A stretch of 64,000 bases of DNA, taken from assembly GCA_037043455.1 (NCBI GenBank), contig JAWPHD010000287.1:1-64000 (forward strand), read 5' to 3'. The position numbers and the translations under genes were made by a program. This stretch comes from Cyrtodaria siliqua. Lineage: Eukaryota; Mollusca; Bivalvia; Adapedonta; Hiatellidae. Shown one piece after another: positions 42,481 to 53,136 of this stretch (its first letter is position 1; each line of letters opens with the position of its first letter). Under the pieces are notes generated by a model. That model was given only the letters and a program-made list of their open reading frames with translations. It was not told the DNA's origin and did not search any database.

Positions 42481-43319
42481 TCCCTGGCACAGGACACAAC
42501 AAAATTCATAAAAGGTCCATAACTCTTGTTAAAATTAGTAAAGTGTAACGTAATCAGGTCTTGATTCTGTAGTTTGATATTTCATATACATATATAGGTT
42601 TTAAATACTGGAACTGTATTTGCCTAAAAAGACGTGTGCAAATTTCTTTATTTTCGTTTGACTCTTTGTTCAGCGATTTTCAAATAATGGCTTGGTACGA
42701 ATGGGTTACCGTAGAAATCGCGATGATGTTACGAAATGCAAAGTATGCCAGAAGTCCATACAGTGGTTTCATATGTACAAGACCCCCATCTGTTAATATT
42801 TAAAAAATCAGGAGTATATCTTTCCGGGTAAACGTTTTCGTTTTTTTCAGGCTTGGGTCCCTGCCTAGACGTGATTGTTATGATTTATGAGTAATTTACT
42901 GATTATATGTAGGAACTAGAGTGTGTAGATATTTGTGTAACCTTTCATGTGATTATAATTATGTATAGCAAATTATGTATGTAATCATTAGAAACTGTAA
43001 AAGTTTAAACCAAAATCATATCTATCTGTAAAGTATTTCAAACGTAAGAACCAACATCATGACTTGTTTGAAAAGTACAAGTCACATTCGTGCCGTCCGG
43101 TTTTCATTGAAATAAACTATTTGGGACAGCTGACATATGAATAATATGAATATTGATTTAAATTTTTGGTTATGCATTTAAATTAGCAGTGGATTATATT
43201 TGTGGATTAATTGGTTTAACTCTTTGGTAAGCTTATTTCCGTTTGTCTTCTACTGTAAGACATTACATGTAGGATTTAACACTTTCAATATTTAATGGCT
43301 CATCAACATATTGCAGTAA
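42481..43319. other. AT-rich spacer
   Basis: No gene or clear repeat recognised. Confidence 0.4.
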
Positions 43320-45860
43320 TCATTGTTTAGAGTCGGCCGACATGGTGTGCAGAAGATAGGAATCCGGTAACCATGGTAACCGTGATATATTATAAAAAGA
43401 CTAGCATGATGCTGAAAACACGTTTTGAAGAGAATGAAAGACAAATATGACTTCTAGATATAACAATGGGTCTAGAAAAAATATAATTTTCTAAATTATC
43501 AAATGTAACCATTGTAACCACTGTTGCCAGCAATGTGTATGTTATTTATGTAACTCAATGTAATTAAGGTAAAACCGTAGTGTTACTTTTGTACATAAAA
43601 GTTTTTTGCATTCTTTATGTTAAGAACAGACTGATGTATATAAAATGTAACCATTTTAACCGAGTTTTGAAGGGAATGCAAGCAAACTATGAAAGCTAGA
43701 TGTAACTATGTGTAACCATAGTGTACGTGTTATGTTAATCATGTAACTAGTCTAGATAAAACGACAATGTTTTAATTTATCATATGTAGCCATTGTAACC
43801 TCTGTTACCAGAATAAAATAAAGACACAGATATATAAATTAATATATAGAGGATCGTAAACGAGCTCCCATTTCATATAAGATTTACGAAACGAGATATG
43901 AATTATTTTAATTTTAACGAGCCTGTTGATCCTTTTATCACACACATTGCAATCAAATTAGTAAAAATTAATTCAGATGGACAGAGAACCGCCATGACGT
44001 CAGGCAATCTTTAGCGCCAAAACGTCATAAAATATGTGACGTCGTAACGTCGCGTCTCACACATAACGTTGCGTATAAAAGAGTTCGTGTTTTACCTCTT
44101 TACAAAAAGCAGTTTACGCCAACTTTTTAACAAACCAACAACAATATTTTGTATAACATGCATTATTTTTATAAGTTGTCACAAATAATAAGTTTATGAC
44201 TCAGATCTGGGTGAATTTGTAATAAATAAAATAGTTTCAGTTAATAAACTTGCGTAGTGTTACAGGTTTAACTCAACCAATCAAAATCGTCCCAGGTTGT
44301 ATTACACGTGTGTCATACAATAGAACATTAAATGGGTGTTCGATACTGCTAACAAGGGACGTTATGTGATAAAATTCTTTATGTAACTCAGTGTAATTAA
44401 AGTGTAACTGGATTGTAACCTATGTACCGAGCACCTATTTTTAAGTTTCACTTTAAAGACTGCCTTTAATAACAAAAGTAACCACTGTTACCACGTTTTG
44501 AAGAATCTGCAAGTAAAATAGGAACTTTATATGTATCCCTGTGTAACCATAGAGTAACTGTTCTGTTACTGATGTACCTAGTCTAGAAAAAAGGACAATG
44601 TTTCAAATTATCAAATGCAGCCACAATGTATCCTTTGTAACCAGGTTAACATAAGCACACATATATATATATATATATACATATATATTCTTTATGTAAT
44701 TCAAAGTAACTAAGGTGTAACTGGATTGTAACTTATGTACAGAGCAACTGTTTTCATGTTTCACTTTTAAAACTTCTTTTTATAACAAAAGTAACCATTG
44801 TAACCACGTTTAGAAGAGAATGCACGTTAAATAGTAACTATTCATGTATCGCTGTGTAACTGTAGTGTAACTGCTATGTAACTGATGTAACTACTCTAGA
44901 AAAGAATGTTGTTTTTTTCCAAAATTCTCAAACGTGACTATTGTAACCATTGTAACAAGGCTTTTTATATAAAACACGCATGAACATAGAATCAATGTGT
45001 ATAATCTTTATGTAACTCAATGAAACTAAGGTGTAACTGGATTGTAACTTACGTACGGAGCAACTGTTTTCATGTTTCACTTCAAAAACTGCCTTTTATA
45101 ATAAAGTAACCATTGTAACCACTGCAAGTAAAATAGGAACTTTAGATGTATCTCTGTGTAACCATAGTGTAACTGTTCTGTTACTGATGTACCTAGTCTA
45201 GAAAAAAGGACAATGTTTCAAATTATCAAATGTAGCCACAATGTATCCTTTGTAACCAGGTTAACATAAGCACATACATATATACATATATATTATTTAT
45301 GTAACTCAATGTAACTAAGGTGTAACTGGATTGTGACTTATGTACCGAGCAACTGTTTTCATGTTTCACTTTTAAAATTTCTTTTTATAACAAAAGTAAC
45401 CATTGTAACCACCTTTTGAAGAGAATGCACGTTAAATAGTAACTATTCATGTGTATCTGCCCGGTAACAAATGCAACTAGTCTAAATGAAAAGGACAATT
45501 TTTAAATTACTAAATGGAACCAATGATACCGCTGTAACCAGCATTTGTATATAAACAGATACGAACTTACCACCAATGTGTATATTCTTAAGGTAACTCG
45601 GTGTAATTAAGGCGTAACAAGAGTGTAACCTAAGAACCTAAACCTTTTTTCATGCTTCATGTTAAAAACTGACGTATGTATATCAACTGTAACCATTGTA
45701 ACCAGTTTTGAAGAGAATGCAAGTGAATTATAAATTTTAGATGTAACTATGTGTAACCTTAGTGTGACTGTAATGTAACTTATGTAACTACTCTAGAACA
45801 ATTGGCAATTCTCAAAATTATCAGACGCAACCGCTGTTAGTAAAACTTCTTTAACATTTT
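43320..45860 (+). repeat. ~300-bp satellite rich in GTAAC motifs
   Basis: About seven units with TTTTGAAGAGAATGCAAG-like starts near 43421, 43664, 44494, 44808, 45122, 45413 and 45704. Each contains GTAACCATTGTAACCAC, GTAACCATAGTGTAACTG, CTAGTCTAGAAAAAAGGACAATG and TAAGGTGTAACTGGATTGTAAC. GTAAC and its complement recur every 10-15 bases. Two units (44494 and 45122) are especially close, which indicates recent turnover. Confidence 0.88.
43825..44390 (+). mobile_element. Insertion in the GTAAC satellite, TATA-bearing
   Basis: About 560 bp without GTAAC units. It includes AGGATCGTAAACGAGCTCCC, CGCCATGACGTCAGG, AAACGTCATAAAATATGTGACGTC and a TATA box with ordered spacing (GCGTATAAAAGAGTTCG near 44072). 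Probably a small mobile element; the ends were not resolved. Confidence 0.5.
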
Positions 45861-46430
45861 CACATGAAGTTGCAGTCTTCTTTACAACTGCCAGTTGATA
45901 TATAACCATCGTAACTGTTTCATGTTAGCGTTACAAAACGGACCTTTCTTAAAATATACGCCAGTTTCGTGCTCTATATGGACGGGCGAAAATAATATAC
46001 AGGTTAATCACATCGACATTTGATTTCATTTGAGACATAATTACGAAAAACAACATTTACACCATATTACAGGTTCCCCCCCCCCCCCCCCCCCCCCCCC
46101 CCCACCCCACCCCCACCCCCACCCCCATGCAAACGACCGAGTTTGAAATAATATAATAACATCGTTGATTATGTTGTTTATCTTTCATGGACGAGTATAT
46201 GTACAAAGTTATGCACACAAATAAGGAACAATGACGGTGTAATTAATTTTTTAGTGTTTTTGACCTTTTGACACCCCACCCCGAGGGCCATTGGTGCGGA
46301 GCCAAAAACGTGTTGCTGATGATCAGCATGTGGAGAAGTCAAGAAGTCATCCACTCATTTCGTTTGAATTCCACTCAGTGATTACGGAGTAGATACGGTA
46401 ACGGAAGGACGGACGTACGGACAAACGGAG
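45861..46430. other. Spacer with poly-C tract
   Basis: A C-run of about 26 bases at 46076-46103 grades into (CACCCC)n to 46125. Bases 46260-46430 include GACGGACGTACGGACAAACGG, a common end-of-element motif. No gene. Confidence 0.5.
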
Positions 46431-46610
46431 GCGATTTTAAAGGGACACACGGAAATCTTGTTTTTTTTTTAACTCACAGCGACCCGTTAGTTTTTCTACA
46501 TAAACTGCATTTGTACAATCATTATTATTAATTATAAGATTTTTTATAAAGCAAATTGTTTTTACATATTACCAATTGTTGATTACATTGTATCAATAAT
46601 ATATTCAAAC
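46431..46610 (+). repeat. Interspersed repeat Rep-D
   Basis: AAAGGGACACACGGAAATCTTGTTTT, AACTCACAGCGACCCGTTAGTTTTTCTACATAA and the AT-rich sequence after it are the reverse complement of 62394-62580 and 63206-63390. Confidence 0.7.
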
Positions 46611-46673
46611 CCTGGTAGAATAACAAAGAAAAATTGAAAACTCAAAATTGTATTTAAATATATGCAAACATAG

Positions 46674-47100
46674 ATATAAAAATCGAACAGGAAAAATAGC
46701 ATTCAAGGACGACAGTCAACCACAAACTCACACAGAAGCAAAGAACAACTTTAAAGACGAATAACAGGCCAAATAAGACATCACAAACACAAAAGGGTTG
46801 ACAATAGGGCTACCACATTAGAAAGGTCAGTGGCAATAAAAGCCGCTGAGGTTTTAAAACAGGTTCTAGGGTGCACCAAACCTCACACTTAAGAAATTCC
46901 CTCCATGAACTATTCCCTAACCAATAAGGCAGCATTAATAGGCAATATAAGTAAAACACAAAGATGCTCGTGTATATATTAATACAAAAAACAATAGCCT
47001 AGAAAGCCACGAAGAAGGTACTCAATGACTTGGCAGAAGCCAGAGTAACAAGAGAACAAGCAGATTTAACGTCAACATGGATTAATAAATCGAGAGGTTA
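46674..47100 (-). mobile_element. Rep-A retroelement tail
   Basis: The longest antisense copy: GATATAAAAATCGAACAGG, GGACGACAGTCAACCACAAAC, GGGTTGACAATAGGGCTACC, GTTCTAGGGTGCACC, then GGCAGCATTAATAGGCAATATAAG and GCCACGAAGAAGGTACTCAATGAC. Reverse complement of 38150-38620. Confidence 0.85.
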
Positions 47101-47130
47101 ATTTAATTTCTTGATAAGACTTTTAGATTG

Positions 47131-47435
47131 ACATGTGCCCCTATAATATCCTCGTTCAAGGCGTGATGATAATAATGTGCCCCTATAATATCCTCGTTCA
47201 AGGCGTGATGATAATAATGTGCCCCTATAATATCCTCGTTCAAGGCGTGATGATAATAATGTGCCCCTATAATATCCTCGTTCAAGGCGTGATGATAATA
47301 ATGTGCCCCTATAATATCCTCGTTCAAGGCGTGATGATAATAATGTGCCCCTATAATATCCTCGTTCAAGGCGTGATGATAATAATGTGCCCCTATAATA
47401 TCCTCGTTCAAGGCGTGATGATAATAATGTGCACC
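47131..47435. repeat. 42-bp minisatellite, seven nearly identical units
   Basis: Unit ATGTGCCCCTATAATATCCTCGTTCAAGGCGTGATGATAATA, with almost no variation between units, so recently expanded. It lies 430 bp downstream of the lectin gene 2 stop codon. It is open on both strands (14-residue periods). Lectin gene 1 lacks it at the matching place. Confidence 0.95.
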
Positions 47436-47860
47436 TGTGTCAGCTACTTTATGTAACAATCTTATGTACAAACAAGTAAAGTCCTCCATACTGATTTTGA
47501 AAATATCAGTAAAGAAAAATATAAAGAAATACACACAAATATATTAAATTATCCCTCAACATTTGAAATCGAAAGAAAACAATGTGCTTCCGTTTACTCC
47601 ACCTGTTTTAGCAGCCGATTTAACGTTGTTTATGGAAATATATATAATACAGATATGCAAACCGAACAGGAAAAGTAGCATGGACGACAGTCGACCATAA
47701 ACACACACAGAAACAAATAACAACTTTAAAGTGAATAAAAGGCCAAATAAAACATCATAAACACAAAATGGTTGACAATAGGGCGACCGCCTTGGAACGG
47801 TCAAACTGTAGATCCTTACTGATATCACACAATAATTCAGTTTGGCCTGAATGTATGACT
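47436..47860 (-). other. Downstream region of lectin gene 2 with Rep-A fragment
   Basis: 47436-47520 matches 19700-19775 downstream of gene 1 (shared 3' UTR). 47640-47810 is an antisense Rep-A fragment ending at TAGGGCGACCGCCTTGGAACGGTC. Confidence 0.6.
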
Positions 47861-48081
47861 TTAGTTCCTTTCGCAAATTGGAGTATATGGATTGTCGAAC
47901 CATACATCATGCCATTGATACGAGTCTGGCTTATACATCGTCGTGCGGTTTTCACCCCCATATCTATTATCAGGTTCCAGTTGTCCCCAGTTGAATACAG
48001 TAACGAGATCGTTTCTTCCATACCATCTCCATACGTTGACCTCAGCATCGTCAGTCATTGCTACCCAGTATCCGTTAACTC
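47861..48081 (-). CDS. C-type lectin-like gene 2, exon C (C-terminal part of domain)
   Basis: A 221-base terminal exon with acceptor TTAAAG and entry phase 1, encoding VNGYWVAMTDDA, WRWYGRNDLVTVFNW, LEPDNRYGG, YQWHDVW and TPICERN, then TAA at 47861-47863. It aligns with exon 4 of gene 1 throughout. The EPD and WHD positions are shared. The Cys found in gene 1 (ETCTAM) is Arg-Thr here (ENRTTM) and the second Cys of that pair is also missing, so the inner disulfide of the fold is gone. It stops eight residues earlier than gene 1. The frame is intact, so the copy may be expressed. Confidence 0.82.
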
Positions 48082-50136
48082 CTTTAATACAAATGAAAAA
48101 TGATAGAAATCACAGCACCCAAACGTTATGAACCCGTAGGTCAGCACTGTATCACATACTTATTGAAATGGTCAAATTAAATTGGCAATGGACAGGAAAA
48201 TACACAACACAATGAGCGATGCAATCAGGGTGACCGACTTGGAACGGTCAGTAGGCAATATTGGTTAGCTTAAATATGTTTTATGTGTACACAACCTCTC
48301 TATTATCTTGTCCTCATCTGTCACATTGCAGAGACAGTGAAAAGAAAAGTACATCCCATCAAAAGGAAATCTGTAAAATAAAGTAATTATATGCATCCAG
48401 AGAAATAAGCAAGCGATACATTTAAATGTTGTTATAAAGATATATAAAAATACATAACTAGAACAGGATGTATCCAGCATCACAGCAGTTGCAGTCAAGG
48501 AGAAAAAATAGTCTAGGGTACGATCAACAAACCTGAGGGACAAAAGTTCATACACCTTCCTTCCTTTTCAGAGTTTCAGAAGGTAAAAGCATCAACTCAC
48601 ACTTGGCTGGTCATCGCACAATAGAAATGTGAAGCGTGGTGACTGACAGATTGCAAAGGGGTCAATCGCTAAATATGTTTCTAAAGGGCTTTCTGACGAA
48701 ATTTCCATAAAACCTGAGGGATGAAAGTTCATACAACTACCTCGCACCCAGCGTAATGTTTAGTACAGAAACCTATTTAAAATAATATGGGAACTAGGCA
48801 TCTCCACCTTAAATTGGACGTCACAACTGTGTGTATGTGAATATAAACGTTTAACATACTGTATACATGCTCTTGAACATGTTCTATTACACATATTGTT
48901 AGTTTTCACAGAACTTTGCATGCAGTTATTCGTTAGTTTTGTTCGAGAAACCTAGTTTATCGAACGTAAACCTAGGTTCACGTTTGTAAACTATGGTTCA
49001 CGCTCGTAAACCCAAGTTCACGCTCGTAAACATAGGTTCACGTTCGTAAACTATGGTTCACGCTCGTAAACCCACGCTCACGGTCGTAAACATAGGTTCA
49101 GGTTCGTAAACTATGGTTCACGCTCGTGAACCCCGGTTCACGCTCGTAAACATAGGATAACGACCGAAATTCATAGTTCAATCGAGAAAGCTAGTTTATC
49201 GAACGTAAACCTAGGTTCACGGTCGTAAACTATAGTTCACGTTCGTAAACTATGGTTCACGGTCGTGATTGGCTATGCTCGTAAATCACAGATACCGGTC
49301 TGAAAACATAGTTACAAGTCGATAAACCCGGTTTTACGACGTGAACCTCTGTTTACGAGCGTGAACCTATGTTTACGAGCGTGAACCATAGTTTAAGAGC
49401 GTAAACTATAGTTGTAAACATAATTGTAAACATAGGTTTACGTCCGTAAACTATGGTTCACGCTCGTAAACATAGGTTCACGTTCGTAAACTTAGGTTCA
49501 CGGTCGTAAACATAGGTTCACGGTCGTGAACCCATGTTCACGGCCGAAATTCATAGTTGATTTGATAATCCTAGTAGATCGACCGTAAACCATGGTTTAC
49601 GGTCGATAAACTAGGTTTCTCGATTGAACTATGAATTTCTGTCGTTATCCTATGTTTACGAGCGTGAACCGGGGTTCACGAGCGTGAACAGGGGTTCACG
49701 AGCGTGAACCATAGTTTACGAACCTGAACCTATGTTTACGACGTTCGAAAAACCTAGTGTATCGATCGTTAATCCTAGTTTTTCGACCCTGGGTTCACGT
49801 AATTATTGGACAATTGGCTTGCCATAAATGTCTTCAAATCAAAAAATACTCAAAACATGTATTAAGTATAAACAATGTTTGTAGCTACAAACTAAAATAT
49901 TCAATATTCCAGAGCACTTACTTTTAAACGTTAATTTAAAACGAATACCACGAAAAGTATGGACAAAACTCGATTTTCAATTTTTATAACAAATTTAAAC
50001 TGACTGTCTAGAGTTCCTATTACAACAAAGAAATAATCCAAAGGTATTAACAATCGTCACCTTAAGACATTTAGTGTGATTTAAAAAAAAGTGTTTTGGC
50101 GGCCATTTTGAATATATGAAATCATCCTATATTTAC
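48082..50136 (-). other. Intron between exons B and C of lectin gene 2
   Basis: Begins GTAAATAT at the exon B donor (50136, minus strand). 48120-48600 is homologous to 20100-20450 of gene 1. The SINE and Rep-A copies of the gene 1 intron are absent here; instead there is the palindromic minisatellite at 48945-49795. Confidence 0.7.
48945..49795. repeat. Self-complementary 20-bp minisatellite (GTTCACG.TCGTAAAC)
   Basis: About 40 units of roughly 20 bp, mostly AGGTTCACGxTCGTAAACTATG on the left and the reverse complement GTTTACGAGCGTGAACC on the right, with mixed units in the middle. The unit is itself nearly palindromic (GTTCACG/CGTGAAC, GTTTACG/CGTAAAC). One long inverted match pairs 49105-49215 with 49587-49695 (e.g. 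ATAACGACCGAAATTCATAG with CTATGAATTTCTGTCGTTAT). Confidence 0.92.
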
Positions 50137-50236
50137 CTGTTGTATCTGCATCGTTCAGCAAGTACTCCGTAATCATGGAGATCTCACCTTGTGTTTCAAG
50201 GTACAGCAGGTGACTTTGACGTTGTACACAGTAATT
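50137..50236 (-). CDS. C-type lectin-like gene 2, exon B
   Basis: A 100-base exon, same length, splice sites (TTTCCAG / ACAG|GTAAAT) and phases as exon 3 of gene 1. It encodes NYCVQRQSHLLYLETQGEIS followed by MITEYLLND. Differences from gene 1 are few and conservative, which suggests purifying selection or a recent duplication. Confidence 0.87.
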
Positions 50237-50559
50237 CTGGAAATAATAAAAGTAATAAAAGTAGCAGATATATTAATTTTATAATTACACTTAGCTGTAT
50301 CGCCCCGCGACTTAACTGTTAGTCATTCCGATCTTTGGAGATCGCTGAGCCCGATATTTATATACAGATATCGGTGGTTCATTCTCAAATACGTTGTTTT
50401 TCTACTTTAATTTAGTAGATAGTTCCATTATTGCAGCTTTCAAAGGCTTTGAGTATTGTTTAATCACCTTTAGAATATGTTATATGCTTTTTTAGTCTTT
50501 TGACTGTTACCCATGATACGCAGGCTCGCAGGCGCCATAACCTCTGCTCCCAACTAAAT

Positions 50560-50845
50560 ACCATTGTGTTTATTTCGTCCATTTTCTTTCTCCTTTAGGG
50601 CAAAGCATTTTGTTAGAAATCTTCACCATACACCGCTGGCCATGGCATGGTATGAAAATACCACACTGAAGGTTTCATGTTCACCGTCATATGCATACCA
50701 TCTTCGAGATGGCTCAAATGTTTGTACTATTGACATTTCAAATATTGAGTTCTCTTCAACCTGGGGCTAGTAGGCGTGGACAGTAGCTAGCATTTTTTAC
50801 TACCGTTCATGAACTGTCTCAATCAAACCGAGACTGCAATATTTT
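50560..50845 (+). repeat. Rep-B copy, left part
   Basis: Matches 26370-26610 (GGGCAAAGCATTTTGTTAGAAA, TGGGGCTAG, CTACCGTTCATGAACTGTCTCAA, CCGAGACTGCAATAT). It breaks at TTTTGTTATGTTT and resumes at about 51720. Confidence 0.75.
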
Positions 50846-51714
50846 GTTATGTTTCCCGAAACGTTCGGGGGGAGGGGACGGGGGGACGGTGGGGGGGGGG
50901 GGGGGGGGCTGTGTGGGGGCATATAGACGGCGATTTGTCCGTAAATCCGTCTTTACGTCCTTCCGCCCGTCCCAAATTGTCCGGAGCATAACTTCCAAAC
51001 TAATCTTGACTACAATGGAACTTCAAACAATGGCATAGGGCCATGATAGGAAGTGCAGAGTGCAAGAACCGTAACTCTGTCTTATTCAAATTAGAGTTAT
51101 TGCCATTTGTAATTGTATACTAAAACTTTTTGTCCGGAGCGTAACTTCAGAACAATTGATGGGAGTACAATGAAACCACACACAATGATAGAGGCAATGA
51201 GAGGAAGTGCATAGTGCAAGAACCGTAACTCTGTCTCATTAAAATTAAAGTCATTGCCCTTTGTAATTTTATACTTATAGTTCTTGTCCAGAGCATAACT
51301 ACAAAAACACTAATGGGACTGAAATGAAACTTCACACAACGATAAAAGACAATATGAAGAAGAGCAGGGCACACAACCATAACTCTATCTTAATTCAAAA
51401 TAGAATTATTGCCCTTCGGAATTTTATATTGATATAATTCATATCCATAGCATAACTCAAAAACTACTAATGGGACTGCAAGGAAACTTCACACAATGAT
51501 AAAACGCAATGAGAGAAAGTGCATAGATTTCAAACAATCTTCATTCATTTTAGAGTTGTTGTCTTTTGTAATGTTATGCTTGTAATTCTCGTCCGAAGCA
51601 TAAGTCAAGAACTACAAATGGAACTGCAAATTGAAAACTGCTGGTCGATACAAGGTTATATGATAAGTTGAGGATACATTTCGCGATGCATCCACTTGTT
51701 CTACCGAATTCCTT
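50846..51714 (+). mobile_element. Tandem-repeat element inserted in Rep-B
   Basis: Starts near a palindrome CCCGAAACGTTCGGGG and G-rich sequence (50869-50910), then about five ~154-bp units (GTCCGGAGCATAACTTC near 50979, 51132, 51286, 51444 and 51590; CAATGAGAGGAAGTGCA; AACCGTAACTCTGTCT; TTATTGCCCTTTG). Rep-B sequence resumes with TATTTATCGTGTTCGGCGAT. This is a nested insertion of a bivalve-type element with tandem core. Confidence 0.75.
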
Positions 51715-51785
51715 GTGTTGTTTTTTTATATTTATCGTGTTCGGCGATTTCCAAATTTCTCAACTAATACCCTTTTTTAAGATGA
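51715..51785 (+). repeat. Rep-B copy, right part
   Basis: TATTTATCGTGTTCGGCGATTTCCAAATTTCTC equals 26617-26650 apart from two bases. Confidence 0.75.
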
Positions 51786-51954
51786 TGTGAACTAAACAAG
51801 TGTTAATTCAGCTTCTACCCTAAATAAACAGACAGCTTAAGAAAGTAACTATATCTAACTTGAACCCCTCTGAAACAACAGTGTTACAATATATGGTATT
51901 ATGAAATAAGTCTGCACTATATAATGTGATGCCTGAAAAACAAAAGCAACAACG

Positions 51955-51985
<31 letters not shown>

Positions 51986-52045
51986 ACAAACAACATTGTT
52001 TAAAAAACAGAAGAGACAAATATCTCAATTCTTCTTCAATATCAA
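51786..52045. other. Spacer with (CAA)n
   Basis: (ACAACA)n at about 51945-51990. No gene. Confidence 0.6.
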
Positions 52046-52225
52046 CAAGTCGATGCGCGATGGTACGATGGCGATGGTACGTTTGTCCGTCGTACCATCG
52101 CACATCAACTTGTAAACGCGTTGGTACAATGGCCATCGTACCTTTGCGATCATACCATCATGCCAACGTACCATCGCCATCGTATTATCGCCATCGTTCC
52201 ATCGCGAGTCGACTTTACGCGATGT
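52046..52225. repeat. Self-complementary CGATGGTACG minisatellite
   Basis: Short units GCGATGGTACGATGG on the left and CGTACCATCGCCATCG on the right make a set of inverted repeats centred near 52090-52130. Confidence 0.8.
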
Positions 52226-52599
52226 ACGCGACGGAACACCGTAAGAAATAGCACCAAAACAAAGATTAATCGTGTAAACTACACATAATAGGACCTAGAT
52301 ATGATCTGACTGGTTTCAGTCCAAATACAAAAGGAAATCATAATAAGTTTCATAGGAAGTGTGCACATGCATCGAACTAAACCGAATGTTACCTTCGTTT
52401 TAATTACTTTTATGGTTTTTGATGGTGTTTATCATACATATTTATTCATATGGAGTTCATTTCGATAAAATTGTTAAATATGATTTATTTCAAAAACAGT
52501 GTAATTCAATCATAAAACTCAATGTGTAAGAGCTTAATATCATCGTATAAATTGATACTGATTAAAATATCAAAGACAAGCCGATTCGTCAAAAGTAGA
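52226..52599. other. AT-rich spacer
   Basis: Nothing recognised. Confidence 0.4.
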
Positions 52600-52820
52600 T
52601 ATACAAATTCAAACAGGAAAAGTTACATTCAAGGACGACAGTCAACCACAAACACACAGAGAAACAAAGAACAACTATAAAGATGAATTAAAAACAAGAT
52701 AAGACATCACACACACAAAATGGTTGTCAATAGGGCTACAGCTTTGGAACGGTCAGTGGCAAAAAAGGCAGCTGGGAGTTTAAACCAGGTTCTATGGTGC
52801 ACCAAACCGCACTCTTACAC
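52600..52820 (-). mobile_element. Rep-A retroelement tail fragment
   Basis: TACAAATTCAAACAGGAAAAG, AAGGACGACAGTCAACCACAAACACAC, TGTCAATAGGGCTACAGC and AACCAGGTTCTATGGTGCACC. Same orientation as the 46674 copy. Confidence 0.82.
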
Positions 52821-53136
52821 TATTGTCATCCATATGAATCTGGAACACATTATGATGACTTTATTTGTATATGGATTGACATCCATAATTCTTCCAGATC
52901 ACTTCCAGGCCCTTTAAAACGATTTTTGAGCATGCCACAATGTCTGGTAAAAAAATGACCGTTTACAAATATTTGTATCTGTATGTATATGTATAGTAGT
53001 GTCCAATACATACTCTTCACGATCAAAATAAATTAAGATAGAAATATTCACGATATATAACTGATTTAAACAGACACATATGTTATTATACTTGTTCGCC
53101 ATCCCTACCAAAAAATAAAATGAAGACCTCTTTTAT
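52821..53136. other. Intron sequence shared in part with gene 1
   Basis: CACATTATGATGACTTTAT matches 22332-22350 next to exon 2 of gene 1. The rest is not recognised. Confidence 0.4.

Noticed and set aside
47103..47534. 143-codon minus frame with HYYHHALNEDIIGA repeats
   Set aside because: Pure minisatellite; the flanking sequence that is shared with gene 1 has a stop in the same frame there.
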